The translations under genes were made by a program, and so were the position numbers. The notes under the pieces were generated by a model. It was not told the DNA's origin. It ran no database searches and worked only from the letters and a program-made list of their open reading frames with translations. A DNA stretch of 64,000 bases from an uncultured Eubacteriales bacterium (GTDB lineage: Bacteria; Bacillota; Clostridia; Oscillospirales; CAG-272), in the NCBI GenBank assembly GCA_900542425.1, contig UQNQ01000001.1, positions 133,675 through 197,674 on the forward strand. Reading direction: 5' to 3'. Below, in pieces: positions 53,104 to 63,064 of this stretch; within the stretch, counting starts at the first letter, position 1, and every line of letters begins with the position of its first letter.

Positions 53104-54420
53104 GTGGGGATAAAAGCTGTAAAATTCGGCGGAACCTCGCTTTGCAGCGCGGCACAGATGAAAAAAGCCGCCGAAATCGTCCTCGCAGACGCGGACAGAC
53201 GTGTGGTGGTGGTTTCTGCACCGGGCAAATGTTCGCCGGAGGATGACAAAATAACGGATTTGCTTTATCGATGCTATGAAGAACCGGATGAAAAGATAAA
53301 GGCTTGGCTATTTAATAGAATCCGACACCGTTTTGACGGGATGATTTCGGAACTTTCGCTGCCGCTTGATTTTTCGGATGAATATGAAACGATTCAAAAT
53401 GCCGCAGGCAGCTTCGGCGGCCGCGATTATTTTGTGTCTCGCGGGGAATATCTGTGTGCCAAAATATTTGCCAAACTGATTGGATACGATTTTTTGGATG
53501 CGGCAGACTGCATTTTCTTTCGAGAAGACGGCGTTTTTGACTGCGAAAAGACAAAGTTAAAATTAGCAGAACTCCTCGCAGAACATAAAAAGGTTGTCAT
53601 TCCCGGCTTTTACGGAAAAATGCCGAATGACACGATCAAAACATTTCCTAGAGGAGGCTCGGATATCACGGGCGCAATTGCAGCGGATGCTGCCGGCGCT
53701 TTTCTGTATGAGAACTTTACCGACGTTTCAGGGTTCCTGCTCGCGGACCCGAAAATTGTTGACAAATCCAAAACTGTGAGTATAATATCATATAAAGAAC
53801 TCCGCAGGCTCTCCTGCATGGGAGCCTCTGTTTTGCATGAGGATGCGATATTTCCCGTGCGCAGATCGGGAATCCCGATCAATATCCGAAATACGGATTG
53901 TCCGGATGAGCCGGGAACGATGATTGTCGAAAAAAAGACGACCTTTGGGGATATAAGCGGAATTGCTGGTATGAAGGGCTATACGCTGATTCGCGTATCC
54001 CGTGACCGACTTTTTGGGGACGCCGCAGCGCTTCGGATCCTGCTTGGTATTTTTGAACGCCGGAAAATTACGGTGTTTTCCGATGCTCATAGTGTAGATT
54101 CTGTTGGAATTGTTGTGAGAAGCTCCGATTTGATGGGAAAAAAGGATTATATCCTGAACGAAATCTGTCAGTGCTTGGAGCCGGATAATGTCGTGCTTGT
54201 GGAGGGAATCGCCCTTATCTGTATCGTGGGCGAACAAATGCGTCCCTGTGTTCTGAGCGCTGCATTCGGCGCTATTGCGGAGCTTGGGGAGAAAATCCGG
54301 TTTCTGGATTGCGGTGCCGATGATATTGTCTATACAATAGGAATCCGTGAGGAAGCATTTGAACAGGCAATCAGAAAGATATATGAAAAGGTGATTCGGC
54401 TATCAGACAGTGAAACCTGA
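53104..54420 (+). CDS. Aspartate kinase
   Basis: A 438-residue enzyme that phosphorylates L-aspartate, the first step to lysine, threonine, methionine and diaminopimelate. The catalytic domain starts GIKAVKFGGTSLCSAAQMKK. VVVVSAPGKCSPEDDKITDL, FPRGGSDITGAIAADAAGAF and LLADPKIVDKSKTVSIISYK follow. Two ACT-like domains form the C-terminal half (GYTLIRVSRDRLF, NVVLVEGIALICIVGEQM) and imply feedback control by an end product. GTG 53104 is the start, seven bases after GAGGTG. The following ECF S-component gene begins 46 bp later. Confidence 0.94.
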   Translation: MGIKAVKFGGTSLCSAAQMKKAAEIVLADADRRVVVVSAPGKCSPEDDKITDLLYRCYEEPDEKIKAWLFNRIRHRFDGMISELSLPLDFSDEYETIQNAAGSFGGRDYFVSRGEYLCAKIFAKLIGYDFLDAADCIFFREDGVFDCEKTKLKLAELLAEHKKVVIPGFYGKMPNDTIKTFPRGGSDITGAIAADAAGAFLYENFTDVSGFLLADPKIVDKSKTVSIISYKELRRLSCMGASVLHEDAIFPVRRSGIPINIRNTDCPDEPGTMIVEKKTTFGDISGIAGMKGYTLIRVSRDRLFGDAAALRILLGIFERRKITVFSDAHSVDSVGIVVRSSDLMGKKDYILNEICQCLEPDNVVLVEGIALICIVGEQMRPCVLSAAFGAIAELGEKIRFLDCGADDIVYTIGIREEAFEQAIRKIYEKVIRLSDSET

Positions 54421-54466
54421 AAACAGGATTTGGGCTGTAAATGACAATATCACCGGAGGAGAAACA

Positions 54467-55129
54467 ATGAATACACAAACAGAAAAAATACGGAAATTGG
54501 TATTTACAGCAGTGCTGGTCGCGATTCTTTTGCTTATGTGCGTGACGCCTATCGGCTATTTAAGAGTAGGTGCGGTTTCCATTACCTTTTTGGTGATTCC
54601 GGTGGTTATCGGAGCAGTCCTCTTTGGGCCGACTGTTGGATTGGTTCTCGGAACGGTGTTTGGAGCAACCAGCTTCATGCAATGCTTTGGTTTACTAAGT
54701 TACTATGGAGTGGATGCTTTTGGAGCTGCATGCTTTTCGATTAATCCCATTGGAACGATCGTGATGTGTTTTGTTCCAAGAATGCTGTTTGGTGTCATAA
54801 CGGCGTATCTTTATCGCTTGTTCAAAAAGCTGTTTGCCAGATTTGACAAACAAAATATTGCGGCGCTTGCCGTATCTTCCGTACTGGGGACTCTTCTCCA
54901 TACCGTTATGTTTGTGACCGCTTTTGTTATTTTCTTCCGAAATGCCGATTTTTCGATGGCGCTTGGTGACGGCTTTGTTTTATCGTCTAAAACGCTTGTT
55001 GAGGTAATTGGCTTGCTTTTCACGCTGAACGCGGTGATCGAAATCATTGTGTGCGGAATCATCGGAACAGCTGTCTGCAAGGCGCTTTTGGTATTTTTGA
55101 AAAAGCATAATCCTGAAAGATATTCATAA
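54467..55129 (+). CDS. ECF transporter S component (vitamin-binding subunit)
   Basis: A 220-residue protein with six membrane helices and the S-component plan: KIRKLVFTAVLVAILLLMCV, VTPIGYLRVGAVSITFLVIP, VVIGAVLFGPTVGLVLGTVF and GATSFMQCF. Interfacial motifs follow in FVPRMLFGVITAYLYRLFKK. It would pair with the shared EcfA1-A2-T module encoded elsewhere. The substrate (riboflavin, pantothenate, folate or similar) is not evident. Start 54467 follows CGGAGGAG. A strong hairpin terminator closes the unit. Confidence 0.85.
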   Translation: MNTQTEKIRKLVFTAVLVAILLLMCVTPIGYLRVGAVSITFLVIPVVIGAVLFGPTVGLVLGTVFGATSFMQCFGLLSYYGVDAFGAACFSINPIGTIVMCFVPRMLFGVITAYLYRLFKKLFARFDKQNIAALAVSSVLGTLLHTVMFVTAFVIFFRNADFSMALGDGFVLSSKTLVEVIGLLFTLNAVIEIIVCGIIGTAVCKALLVFLKKHNPERYS

Positions 55130-55151
55130 TCATTTGTGTGTGGTTTTTGAT

Positions 55152-55188
55152 AAGGAGCGCAAGCGAATTTTCGCTTGCGCTCCTTTTT
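55152..55188 (+). terminator. Terminator of the aspartate kinase/S-component operon
   Basis: AAGGAGCGCAAGCGAA pairs perfectly with 55170-55185. A T-run follows. Confidence 0.92.
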
Positions 55189-55290
55189 GTATATTATGAG
55201 AATGCTGCCATGATAGATAGAAAATTCCACATCCTACTAACATTTTTTGTTGTTTTTGTGATGCGATACCGATTCCGGATTTCGGACATT

Positions 55291-55980
55291 TTATCCGATG
55301 AGTTCGGAGACCGTGACAAATTCATAACCCATATCGATTAACTTGGGAATCAAAATTTTCAGAGCGTCCAGTGTATGCGTACCATTTGAAGTGTAGTCAT
55401 GCATCAGGATGATGCTTCCGTTTTTTACTTTATTTTCAACGGTTTCCACAATTTTATTTGTCGAAGCCTTTGCCCAGTCTCGCGTGTCAATGGTCCAAAG
55501 GATAACGTCATAATTCATTCTATTTGCGACATCGAGAATATCGCATGTGTATGCACCCTCTGGCGGTCGGAAAACCCGCGGTACATAACCTGTTTTTTCC
55601 AACAGGATTTCTTCTGTGGAGATAATTTCTTTTTCGACAGTATCCTTTTGACATCGGTACAGACTTTTATGACTGTAGGTATGGTTTCCGATTTCATGAC
55701 CTTCTTCAATCTCCCGCAGGACAACTTTGGGATAAGCGGCAACGTTTTGTCCGATGACAAAAAATGTCGCATGAATGTGATATTGCTCCAAAAGGTCGAG
55801 GATTTTGTCCGTTTTGGAAGGATGCGGACCGTCGTCAAAAGTCAATGCGATTTTTTTGGAATCCGTTTTTCCTGAAATAATGACGCCATCCTCAGTATTC
55901 CAAACGGAGCCGGCGGCCTGAAGCGGCAGGATATTTGCCGTGACAAAAAACGTCAGGACAAGGGCAAAAAATTTTTTCAT
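55291..55980 (-). CDS. Secreted polysaccharide deacetylase (NodB domain)
   Basis: A 229-residue exported carbohydrate esterase of family 4. The signal peptide is MKKFFALVLTFFVTANILPL with QAAG after it. NodB motif 1 is KIALTFDDGPHPSKTDKIL (catalytic and metal aspartates). Motif 2 is GHEIGNHTYSHKSL (metal histidines), motif 3 RVFRPPEGAYTCD, and the late motif ILMHDYT. It probably removes acetyl groups from peptidoglycan N-acetylglucosamine or N-acetylmuramic acid. Start 55980 follows AAAGGAG. A PdaA-like gene lies upstream on the same strand, 74 bp away. Confidence 0.92.
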   Translation of the reverse strand: MKKFFALVLTFFVTANILPLQAAGSVWNTEDGVIISGKTDSKKIALTFDDGPHPSKTDKILDLLEQYHIHATFFVIGQNVAAYPKVVLREIEEGHEIGNHTYSHKSLYRCQKDTVEKEIISTEEILLEKTGYVPRVFRPPEGAYTCDILDVANRMNYDVILWTIDTRDWAKASTNKIVETVENKVKNGSIILMHDYTSNGTHTLDALKILIPKLIDMGYEFVTVSELIG

Positions 55981-56054
55981 GTTGGCTCCTTTCTGAAACG
56001 ATATCTTTCGATATCTCATTTTTGTATATTAAAGGAAATGGCGCTGCGATGACT

Positions 56055-56840
56055 TTATTGACATTTCTGATTGTTGGCTTTTGTAAATTCGGTGAGTGAG
56101 CCGAAGCGATAACCCTCGGCTTCCCACGTGCAGAGCAATTCATCGAGAATATCGGCATTCGTTTTTGATGTCGGATGCAGCAGAACAATAGCGCCGTTGT
56201 GGATATTGTCGCAAAGCAGTTTTTTGGCGTAATCCGGAGCGGGCTGCTTATTATTGTCCCAATCTGCGTAGGCCAGGCTCCAGAATACGGTTGTATATCC
56301 GAGACGGTTAGCGCATTCCAGATTCTGCTTGTTGAATTTACCTTCCGGCGGTCGGTAAAACTTAGCCATTTCATAGCCGGTTTTTTCCGTGTAAATTTGT
56401 TCAAGCGCCGCAAGTTCCGCTTCAAATTCCGCATCGGAAAGCTTTGTCATGTCTTTGTGATGGGCAGTGTGATTGCAGACGAGATGTCCTTCTTCAATCA
56501 TACGTTTGACAAGCTCCGTATTCCGTTTGATTAAATTATCAAGCACAAAAAATGCACCGGGGGCGTTGTGCTTTTTTAAAACATCCAGGATTCGCTCGAC
56601 GTTTCCATTTTCATAGCCGGCGTCAAACGTCAGATAGATTACCTTTTCGTCAGGATCGTTTCCGATATAAATGCCGCCATGTTCTGTGATATATGACATT
56701 TGAGTGTCTAGACTTGGGCGTACATGATTTTTTTCTCTTTTACAGTACCAGCTTTGTGACAGATCGGCAGAAACACTCGAAACAATCAGAATAAAAAACG
56801 CAAGCACCGCACAAAGTATTTTTGATTTTTGCAGTTTCAT
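56055..56840 (-). CDS. pdaA: Delta-lactam-biosynthetic de-N-acetylase, PdaA type
   Basis: A 261-residue exported CE4 deacetylase. It has the PdaA signatures VIYLTFDAGYENGNVERILD, HLVCNHTAHHKDMTKLSDAE, FYRPPEGKFNKQNLECANRL and VLLHPTSKTNADILDELL. The FDAGYENG form (instead of FDDGP) marks enzymes that make muramic-delta-lactam in spore cortex, needed for germination. An N-terminal hydrophobic segment (ILCAVLAFFILIVSSVSA) exports it. Start 56840 follows CAGGAG; longer upstream frames lack a ribosome binding site. Confidence 0.92.
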   Translation of the reverse strand: MKLQKSKILCAVLAFFILIVSSVSADLSQSWYCKREKNHVRPSLDTQMSYITEHGGIYIGNDPDEKVIYLTFDAGYENGNVERILDVLKKHNAPGAFFVLDNLIKRNTELVKRMIEEGHLVCNHTAHHKDMTKLSDAEFEAELAALEQIYTEKTGYEMAKFYRPPEGKFNKQNLECANRLGYTTVFWSLAYADWDNNKQPAPDYAKKLLCDNIHNGAIVLLHPTSKTNADILDELLCTWEAEGYRFGSLTEFTKANNQKCQ

Positions 56841-57232
56841 TTTCAAAGTTCTCCTGATAAGTTGATAAGCGGCATGCCGCACGCGGGAGTTTACGATATA
56901 AAAGTTCCCTTTATCATGAAGTTTTTGCTGTAAACATGAAAATACACCACAAAATTTTTTCAAGACGGGGAGACTCTTGCATGTTTTGTCAAAAAGCGGT
57001 ATAATCTTTTTGAAAGTCGCCGGCATATCCGGCGGTGATGGAGACACAGAAAAAATGCTTTCGTTGGTTGACGGGAAAATCTATTTGTTTTTTACGTGAA
57101 AAAGCGGCAAAAACAGCGATATTGAGCTTTGCTTTTTATGAAATTTTTGACTGCAGATGTGTCGGTCATAGAAAGACTAAGGACAAACGTTTTGCCGATA
57201 TCATAAAAAATGATGATGCAGAGGAGATCTTT
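56841..57232. other. Divergent intergenic region between pdaA and trmL
   Basis: 392 bp with no gene I can support. Near 56985-57003 the minus strand carries TTGACAAAACATGC, a possible -35 for pdaA (usually a sporulation promoter). The plus strand has GCGGTATAATC near 56996, a -10 that would serve trmL. No riboswitch or repeats were recognised. Confidence 0.4.
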
Positions 57233-57745
57233 ATGTGTAAAATTCATGTTGTGCTTGTTGAACCGGAAATTCCTCAAAATACAGGAAATATAGCCAGAAC
57301 CTGTTCCGCTGTGGGCGCAGCGCTTCATCTTGTTCGTCCGCTCGGATTTGAAATTGACGACCGGAAGCTTAAGCGAGCGGGACTGGATTATTGGAATACG
57401 CTTGAAATTTATTTTTACGAATCGCTTTCGGATTTTCTCCGGCAGCATGAGGGAGATAACCTTTGGTTTTTTACCACAAAAGCCAGTCGTCTTTATACGG
57501 AAGTTGACGGATGTGAAGCAGAGATTTATCTTGTGTTCGGCAAAGAGACAAAAGGGCTTCCGGAGAATTTGACCTGTGCGCATTTTGACCGGAGCGTGCG
57601 AATTCCGATGCTTTCGGAAAAAAGAAGCCTGAATCTTTCCAACAGCGCGGCGATTGCCGTCTATGAGGTACTTCGTCAGAATCGGTTTGAAGGAATGAAG
57701 ACCGACGGGGAACGACTTGCGGCTCTTCGGGATTTCTGCGGATAA
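57233..57745 (+). CDS. trmL: tRNA (cytidine(34)-2'-O)-methyltransferase
   Basis: A 170-residue minimal SPOUT methyltransferase (CspR/YibK type) that methylates the wobble ribose of tRNA-Leu. The motifs are VVLVEPEIPQNTGNIARTCS, LHLVRPLGFEIDDRKLKRAG, LDYW, LVFGKETKGLPENL and RIPMLSEKRSLNLSNSAAIA. They make up the SAM-binding knot. Start 57233 follows GAGGAG by six bases. Confidence 0.95.
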   Translation: MCKIHVVLVEPEIPQNTGNIARTCSAVGAALHLVRPLGFEIDDRKLKRAGLDYWNTLEIYFYESLSDFLRQHEGDNLWFFTTKASRLYTEVDGCEAEIYLVFGKETKGLPENLTCAHFDRSVRIPMLSEKRSLNLSNSAAIAVYEVLRQNRFEGMKTDGERLAALRDFCG

Positions 57746-57875
57746 CGTAAAGAGAGAGACGTTCAGAAACGGTATTTTGTGCCGGCCCTATCCCGTTTCA
57801 TGCAAAGTTTTTGTGAAAAACCTGTCTTGATACGGGATTTGTTTACAATTTGATATAGTAATTTCCTTGAATATA

Positions 57876-57998
57876 TGGTATAATGTTTCTATTAAAATAA
57901 AATGATGGCTTATGATAATCGGGTGCCGCCGCATTTCGGCGGGATGTCGCTTTGCCTGCCGGAGCTTTTGAAAGGGGCGTCCGGGGAAAGGAATAAAA
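57876..57998 (+). promoter_or_regulatory. Extended -10 promoter and leader of secA
   Basis: TGGTATAAT (57876-57884) is an extended -10 without a good -35. The leader of about 107 nt holds a CCGCC/GGCGG hairpin near 57927-57942 and a GGGGAAAGGA ribosome binding site. No SecM-like arrest peptide was recognised. Confidence 0.6.
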
Positions 57999-60731
57999 AT
58001 GTCGCTTGCAGATAAATTATTCGGAACCTACAGTGAAAGACAAATCAAAAAAATCATTCCGATTGTGGATAAAATCGAAGCGTTGGCAGATACTTATGCC
58101 GCTATGGATGATAATACGCTGCGTGGCGTGACAGAGGAATTCCGGTCGCGTCTCGCGTCCGGGGAAACACTCGACGATATTTTGCCGGATGCCTATGCTG
58201 CTGTCAGAGAGACGGCAGACCGTGTGCTGGGAAAACGTCCGTTCCGTGTCCAGCTCATCGGCGGAATTATTCTGCATCAGGGGCGTATTGCCGAGATGAA
58301 GACAGGAGAGGGAAAAACGCTTGTCGCCACTATGCCGGCATACCTCAACGCCCTTGCCGGCAAGGGCGTTCATATTGTTACGGTCAATGATTATTTGGCT
58401 CGCCGTGACAGCGAGGAAATGGGAAAAGTATACGGTTTCCTCGGCTTGAAAACGGGACTTATTGTACATGGGCAGACTCCGGCAGAAAAGCGGGCAGCAT
58501 ATGCGGCGGATATCACATATGGAACCAATAACGAAATTGGATTTGATTATCTTCGTGACAATATGGTCACATATAAAGAAGAGCTGACACAGCGCGGTTA
58601 TGCTTTTGCCATTGTGGACGAGGTGGACTCCATCCTTATTGATGAAGCCCGCACACCGCTGATTATATCCGGACGCGGCGCACAGTCGAATGATTTATAT
58701 GAAAAAGCAGAGAGCTTTGTGCGTGGTTTGCGTGCCTTTAAGGTTAAGGAAATGGATACCAAGTCCGACAACGACGATGTTGCGGAGGATTATATCATTG
58801 ACGAGAAAGCGAAACGGACGGTTCTGACACGCCACGGTGTGGAGAAAGCGGAAAAATTTTTCGGACTCGAGAATCTGTCTGATCCGGAAAATGTTACGAT
58901 CAATCATCATATCATGCAGGCGCTCCATGCACATGGGATTATGAAGCGCGATGTGGATTATGTCGTTACCAATGACGGCAAGGTGATGATTGTCGATTCC
59001 TTTACGGGACGCATTATGCCGGGACGCCGTTTTTCGGACGGACTGCATCAGGCGATTGAAGCAAAGGAAAACGTAAAGATCCAGAATGAGAACCAGACGC
59101 TGGCGACCATTACATTTCAGAACTTCTTCCGTCTTTATACAAAGCTTTCGGGTATGACTGGAACTGCGCTTACGGAAGAAGAGGAATTTCGTGAAATTTA
59201 CGGACTTGATGTGATTGAAGTACCGACAAACAAGCCGATGATCCGGCGTGACAGAAATGATGTTGTTTACAAGAACCAAGCGGGTAAATACAGGGCGATT
59301 ATCGCTCAGATCGAAGAATGCCATGCAAAAGGACAGCCGGTTCTGGTCGGCACCATTTCAGTGGATAAATCCGAATATTTGTCGTCTTTGCTCAAAAAGC
59401 GGGGAATTGCTCACAATGTGCTCAACGCGAAACAGCATGAGAGAGAGGCGGAAATCGTAGCACAGGCAGGTAAGCTTGGCGCCGTTACCATTTCGACCAA
59501 TATGGCGGGACGCGGAACCGATATCATGCTTGGAGGAAATCCGGAATTCCTTGCCAAAACCGATCTCAAGAAAAACGGATACAGCGAAGAGGAGATTGTC
59601 GCGGCGACGGGTATGTCGGATGAGATCGACGAGAAAAGCGCCGAAGCTCGTGCTCTCTATCGGGAAAGACTGGAAAAGTATAAAGCGGAAATTGCGCCGG
59701 AAGCAGATCGTGTGCGTGCGGCGGGAGGGCTATTTATTCTCGGAACGGAACGGCATGAAAGCCGAAGAATTGATAATCAGCTCCGCGGACGCTCGGGACG
59801 TCAGGGCGATCCCGGAGAAAGCCGGTTCTATTTGTCATTGGAGGATGATCTCATGCGCTTGTTTGGGAGCGAACGGATTATCGGGCTAATTGACAGGCTC
59901 GGGCTTGAGGAAGATCAGCCGATTGATGCAAAAATTCTGTCAGGCTCCATTGAAAACGCACAGAAGCGTCTGGAGGGAGAAAACTTCAATCGTCGTAAAA
60001 CCGTTTTGGAATATGATGATGTAATGAACCAGCAGAGAAATATTATCTATAAACAACGCCGTGAGGTTCTCGACGGAGAAGATATCAGCGGCACCGTCCG
60101 TACCATGCTGGAAAAATCGATTACGGAAAAGCTTGCTGCTAGCGAAGGAGAGAACGGATTCGATCCAGTTGCGGCAAGAGAAATGCTTCTTTGGATTACG
60201 ACGCCGGAGGATTTTGAAGGCAACGTAACGAGGAAAACGCTTGAAAAAACGCTTCTTGACCGTGTTCATATGCTTTATGAGAAGCAGGAGACGGTATTTG
60301 GCGAGAGAATGCGGGAGCTTGAACGGGTTGCTCTTTTGCGTGCGGTTGATGTGAACTGGATGGCACATCTTGACGCGATGGATGATCTTCGTGACGGGAT
60401 CGGGCTTAGCAGTTATGCACAGCGCAATCCTCTGACGGAATACCGCATCGCTTCCGGTGAGATGTTCGACGAAATGATTGATAAGATCCGGACAGATACT
60501 GCGCGCATGGTGTTGTTCGCAAAGCCGGCGGAGGAATTGCGCCGCCGTGAGGTTGCAAAACAGAAAACGGCGGAACTTGCGTCTGTGGGAGGCGGCAAGG
60601 AAAAGCCGCGTCCGGTTGTGCGCCGTGCGTCTGAACGGATTGGACGCAATGATCCTTGTCCATGTGGCAGCGGTAAAAAATATAAACAATGCTGTGGCAG
60701 ACCGGGTGCAAATTCAGAGGGACAAAACTGA
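57999..60731 (+). CDS. secA: Preprotein translocase ATPase SecA
   Basis: A 910-residue motor that drives preproteins through SecYEG. Nucleotide-binding fold 1 has AEMKTGEGKTLVATMPAYLN and IVDEVDSILIDEARTPLIIS. The preprotein cross-linking and wing domains follow, and fold 2 has ISTNMAGRGTDIMLGGNPEF, GGLFILGTERHESRRIDNQL and RGRSGRQGDPGESRFYLSLE. The SEC-C zinc tail is RNDPCPCGSGKKYKQCC. The length is typical for Firmicutes. It lies next to two membrane proteins and signal peptidase I, a secretion-linked neighbourhood. Confidence 0.98.
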   Translation: MSLADKLFGTYSERQIKKIIPIVDKIEALADTYAAMDDNTLRGVTEEFRSRLASGETLDDILPDAYAAVRETADRVLGKRPFRVQLIGGIILHQGRIAEMKTGEGKTLVATMPAYLNALAGKGVHIVTVNDYLARRDSEEMGKVYGFLGLKTGLIVHGQTPAEKRAAYAADITYGTNNEIGFDYLRDNMVTYKEELTQRGYAFAIVDEVDSILIDEARTPLIISGRGAQSNDLYEKAESFVRGLRAFKVKEMDTKSDNDDVAEDYIIDEKAKRTVLTRHGVEKAEKFFGLENLSDPENVTINHHIMQALHAHGIMKRDVDYVVTNDGKVMIVDSFTGRIMPGRRFSDGLHQAIEAKENVKIQNENQTLATITFQNFFRLYTKLSGMTGTALTEEEEFREIYGLDVIEVPTNKPMIRRDRNDVVYKNQAGKYRAIIAQIEECHAKGQPVLVGTISVDKSEYLSSLLKKRGIAHNVLNAKQHEREAEIVAQAGKLGAVTISTNMAGRGTDIMLGGNPEFLAKTDLKKNGYSEEEIVAATGMSDEIDEKSAEARALYRERLEKYKAEIAPEADRVRAAGGLFILGTERHESRRIDNQLRGRSGRQGDPGESRFYLSLEDDLMRLFGSERIIGLIDRLGLEEDQPIDAKILSGSIENAQKRLEGENFNRRKTVLEYDDVMNQQRNIIYKQRREVLDGEDISGTVRTMLEKSITEKLAASEGENGFDPVAAREMLLWITTPEDFEGNVTRKTLEKTLLDRVHMLYEKQETVFGERMRELERVALLRAVDVNWMAHLDAMDDLRDGIGLSSYAQRNPLTEYRIASGEMFDEMIDKIRTDTARMVLFAKPAEELRRREVAKQKTAELASVGGGKEKPRPVVRRASERIGRNDPCPCGSGKKYKQCCGRPGANSEGQN

Positions 60732-60790
60732 CTTTGTTTTGCTAAGATAAAAAAGAAAAACGCCGGCGTCGCCGGCAGGGGAGTGTTTGA

Positions 60791-61465
60791 ATGGGTTTCG
60801 GATGGATGTTTCTCGGCTATACACTGCTGCTGAAAGCCAATTTTGAATTTCTTGGCATTCCGGTTGATATTACACCGGATGTTATCGGATTTCTTCTTAT
60901 GACGCATGGCTTTTCCATTGCTTCCCGTTATTGTGGGTGCTTCCGTCTGACAAGAATGCTGTCCATTGCCGGAATTCCTATTTCTTTTCTTGTGATTCTT
61001 TTTGATATCTCAAGTGCACTCAAGCTCTTTTCGCTTCCCGGTCCTGTGGCATCGGTCATTTCTTATGTTTATTCCTTTTTCCTTGTCATATTCACGCTGT
61101 GTTTCCTGCGTTCGCTGTATCAGATTACGGATGAAACGGGACTGGAGCGTTTGAGAAAAAAATCCGTGCGGTGTATGGCGTATACCGCGATTCTGTTTTT
61201 TGTCGAGCATGCATTTGGAGATGTTCTTGAGATGTTCGGCGCGGATCCGACTGTTTATAAAGCCGCAGCGGTGGAATCGCTTGCGGGGTTGGCATACGTA
61301 CTGATCAATGCTTCGCTTGTGTTTGCCTGCTACATGTGGATCTGCCTCGAAGGCGACGAGGATATGCCCGATACCAGAAAGCATAAATACAAAACGCCGT
61401 TTGATTACTATGAAAAAAGAAAAAACAGCAGTGGGAGTATTCATACAAAGAAAAAACGGAAATAA
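60791..61465 (+). CDS. Polytopic membrane protein of unknown function (short paralogue)
   Basis: A 224-residue protein with five to six membrane helices and a basic tail (RKHKYKTPFDYYEKRKNSSG). The N-terminus FGWMFLGYTLLLKANFEFLG with ITPDVIGFLLMTHGFSIASR resembles the start of the next gene product (GWIFLFNPTVNMIDVLPDVI then GYILILKGLSKLAD). They therefore share a PDVIGxxLxxxGLS-type domain. I do not recognise a named family. GGGGAG precedes ATG 60791. Position between secA and lepB suggests, but does not prove, a link to secretion. Confidence 0.75.
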   Translation: MGFGWMFLGYTLLLKANFEFLGIPVDITPDVIGFLLMTHGFSIASRYCGCFRLTRMLSIAGIPISFLVILFDISSALKLFSLPGPVASVISYVYSFFLVIFTLCFLRSLYQITDETGLERLRKKSVRCMAYTAILFFVEHAFGDVLEMFGADPTVYKAAAVESLAGLAYVLINASLVFACYMWICLEGDEDMPDTRKHKYKTPFDYYEKRKNSSGSIHTKKKRK

Positions 61466-61501
61466 TATTTTGAATCCTGAGAGGAGGCAAAAACAGCGCG
61501 A

Positions 61502-63064
61502 ATGAATATCGGATATTTGATTGCCGGATGGATTTTTTTATTCAATCCGACGGTGAATATGATCGATGTGCTGCCGGATGTGATCGGTTATATCCTGATT
61601 TTAAAGGGACTTTCTAAGCTTGCCGATCTTGACGGAAAGATTTCGGCTGCAAGACAACGATTCAAGGCCGCGGTTTGGATTTCATCCGGAGAGCTTTTTG
61701 TCATGCTTTTCATTCCTGTGTTTGATGCCACATGGTATTTGATCTTTTCTTTCTTGTTTGGCGTGATGAAGCTGATTTACCTGATTCCTGCGTTTATTTT
61801 TCTTTTTGAGGGTATTTCCTATCTTGAAATACGGCATACCGACCACAAAACACGCCGTGAGAGCGCAGCGAAGCCTAAGTTCGGCGGCATATTTGACAAA
61901 ACGGAATTTGTTTCCGGTACGGCGTATTTTGAGCTGTATGAGAAAAAGAATGCGCCGCAGTCATCGCCCGATTTTGAGCAGACGATTCCTTTTACGGGAG
62001 GGTCAGAACGGTTGTATGTCAGAGACGTGGGCTTTTCTTCCCGAACCGGAGACCGGACCGTTTATCTTTATGAATCGGATGAAGCACGTGTTATCAGTAT
62101 TATTTTTGTCATTGCGCATGTTGTATGTGCCTGCTTGCCGGAGTTCACAGCGATTATGGGAACGGAAAACGGATATCCGTCGTCCGGAACGCTTGTTTTC
62201 TCAGGGATGAGAACGGTATTCGCACTTCTTTTAGCGGTGGTATCGCTTTTATTCGGTGTGATTTGGCTGATTCGGATGATCCGGTATTTTGAAAGATTTC
62301 GCCATGACCGCAAGTTCCTTGCGTCACTGGAGGAAAAATACAATCGGGAAATTTTACCGGATACGCTGCTTTGGACCAAACGAAAAACTCACGCATTCTG
62401 TACACTTTCCGTGACTGCGTTTGTGTTTTTTATGTGTCTTCCGATTAGCGGATTGACTGTTGCGGGATATTATTTAAATTCTTTTTTCTTTATGCCGGAA
62501 TGCTTGTGGGGCGTCGTTATGTTATTTGCTTTCCGCGGTGCGGGAGAGTATGCAAAACGTCCGCGTCCCGTGACGGCAAAAATCATTTGCTATATGATTT
62601 TTTCCGCTGCTTCCTATATTTTTTTGTTTTTCTATTCGAGGCAGTTTGCGGGGCTTGCGTTCCCGTATAAAGAGGAAGGCTTTGTTTCGGTTTATATTGC
62701 TTATATGAGCTTTTTTGCTTTGGCAATGCTTTTGTTTTCACTTTTGGTATCAGAAAAGAAACGTGTCTATCTGCGGCTTGCGGAACGCTGTACGGAAATG
62801 TCCTCGGCAGGACTTTTTGAAATGTCGGAACAAAAGCAAAAAGAACGCTTTCAGGAATTGTCGCGTCGTATCAGACATTATGCTGCTTTGGAATATCTGT
62901 ACGCATTCTTCAGCATTGCCTGTATGGCGGCGGTACCGTTTGCCGGCGAATCAGAGCTGTTTGCTCTTTCATGGTTTTTCCGATTGATATTCGGTGTGAT
63001 TCTTATGATATACAGTGCTGCGATCGCGGGAAATCTCCACGATGAACTGGAAAGGGTGATATGA
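61502..63064 (+). CDS. Polytopic membrane protein of unknown function (long paralogue)
   Basis: A 520-residue protein with about ten membrane helices in two clusters, separated by a soluble stretch at roughly residues 115-190. Its N-terminal domain (NPTVNMIDVLPDVIGYILIL) matches that of the upstream gene product. The C-terminal half is a second helical bundle (FVSVYIAYMSFFALAMLLFS and others). No catalytic motif is visible. GAGAGGAGG lies about ten bases before ATG 61502. The stop overlaps the lepB start by 4 bp, so it is translationally coupled to signal peptidase I. Confidence 0.75.
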   Translation: MNIGYLIAGWIFLFNPTVNMIDVLPDVIGYILILKGLSKLADLDGKISAARQRFKAAVWISSGELFVMLFIPVFDATWYLIFSFLFGVMKLIYLIPAFIFLFEGISYLEIRHTDHKTRRESAAKPKFGGIFDKTEFVSGTAYFELYEKKNAPQSSPDFEQTIPFTGGSERLYVRDVGFSSRTGDRTVYLYESDEARVISIIFVIAHVVCACLPEFTAIMGTENGYPSSGTLVFSGMRTVFALLLAVVSLLFGVIWLIRMIRYFERFRHDRKFLASLEEKYNREILPDTLLWTKRKTHAFCTLSVTAFVFFMCLPISGLTVAGYYLNSFFFMPECLWGVVMLFAFRGAGEYAKRPRPVTAKIICYMIFSAASYIFLFFYSRQFAGLAFPYKEEGFVSVYIAYMSFFALAMLLFSLLVSEKKRVYLRLAERCTEMSSAGLFEMSEQKQKERFQELSRRIRHYAALEYLYAFFSIACMAAVPFAGESELFALSWFFRLIFGVILMIYSAAIAGNLHDELERVI

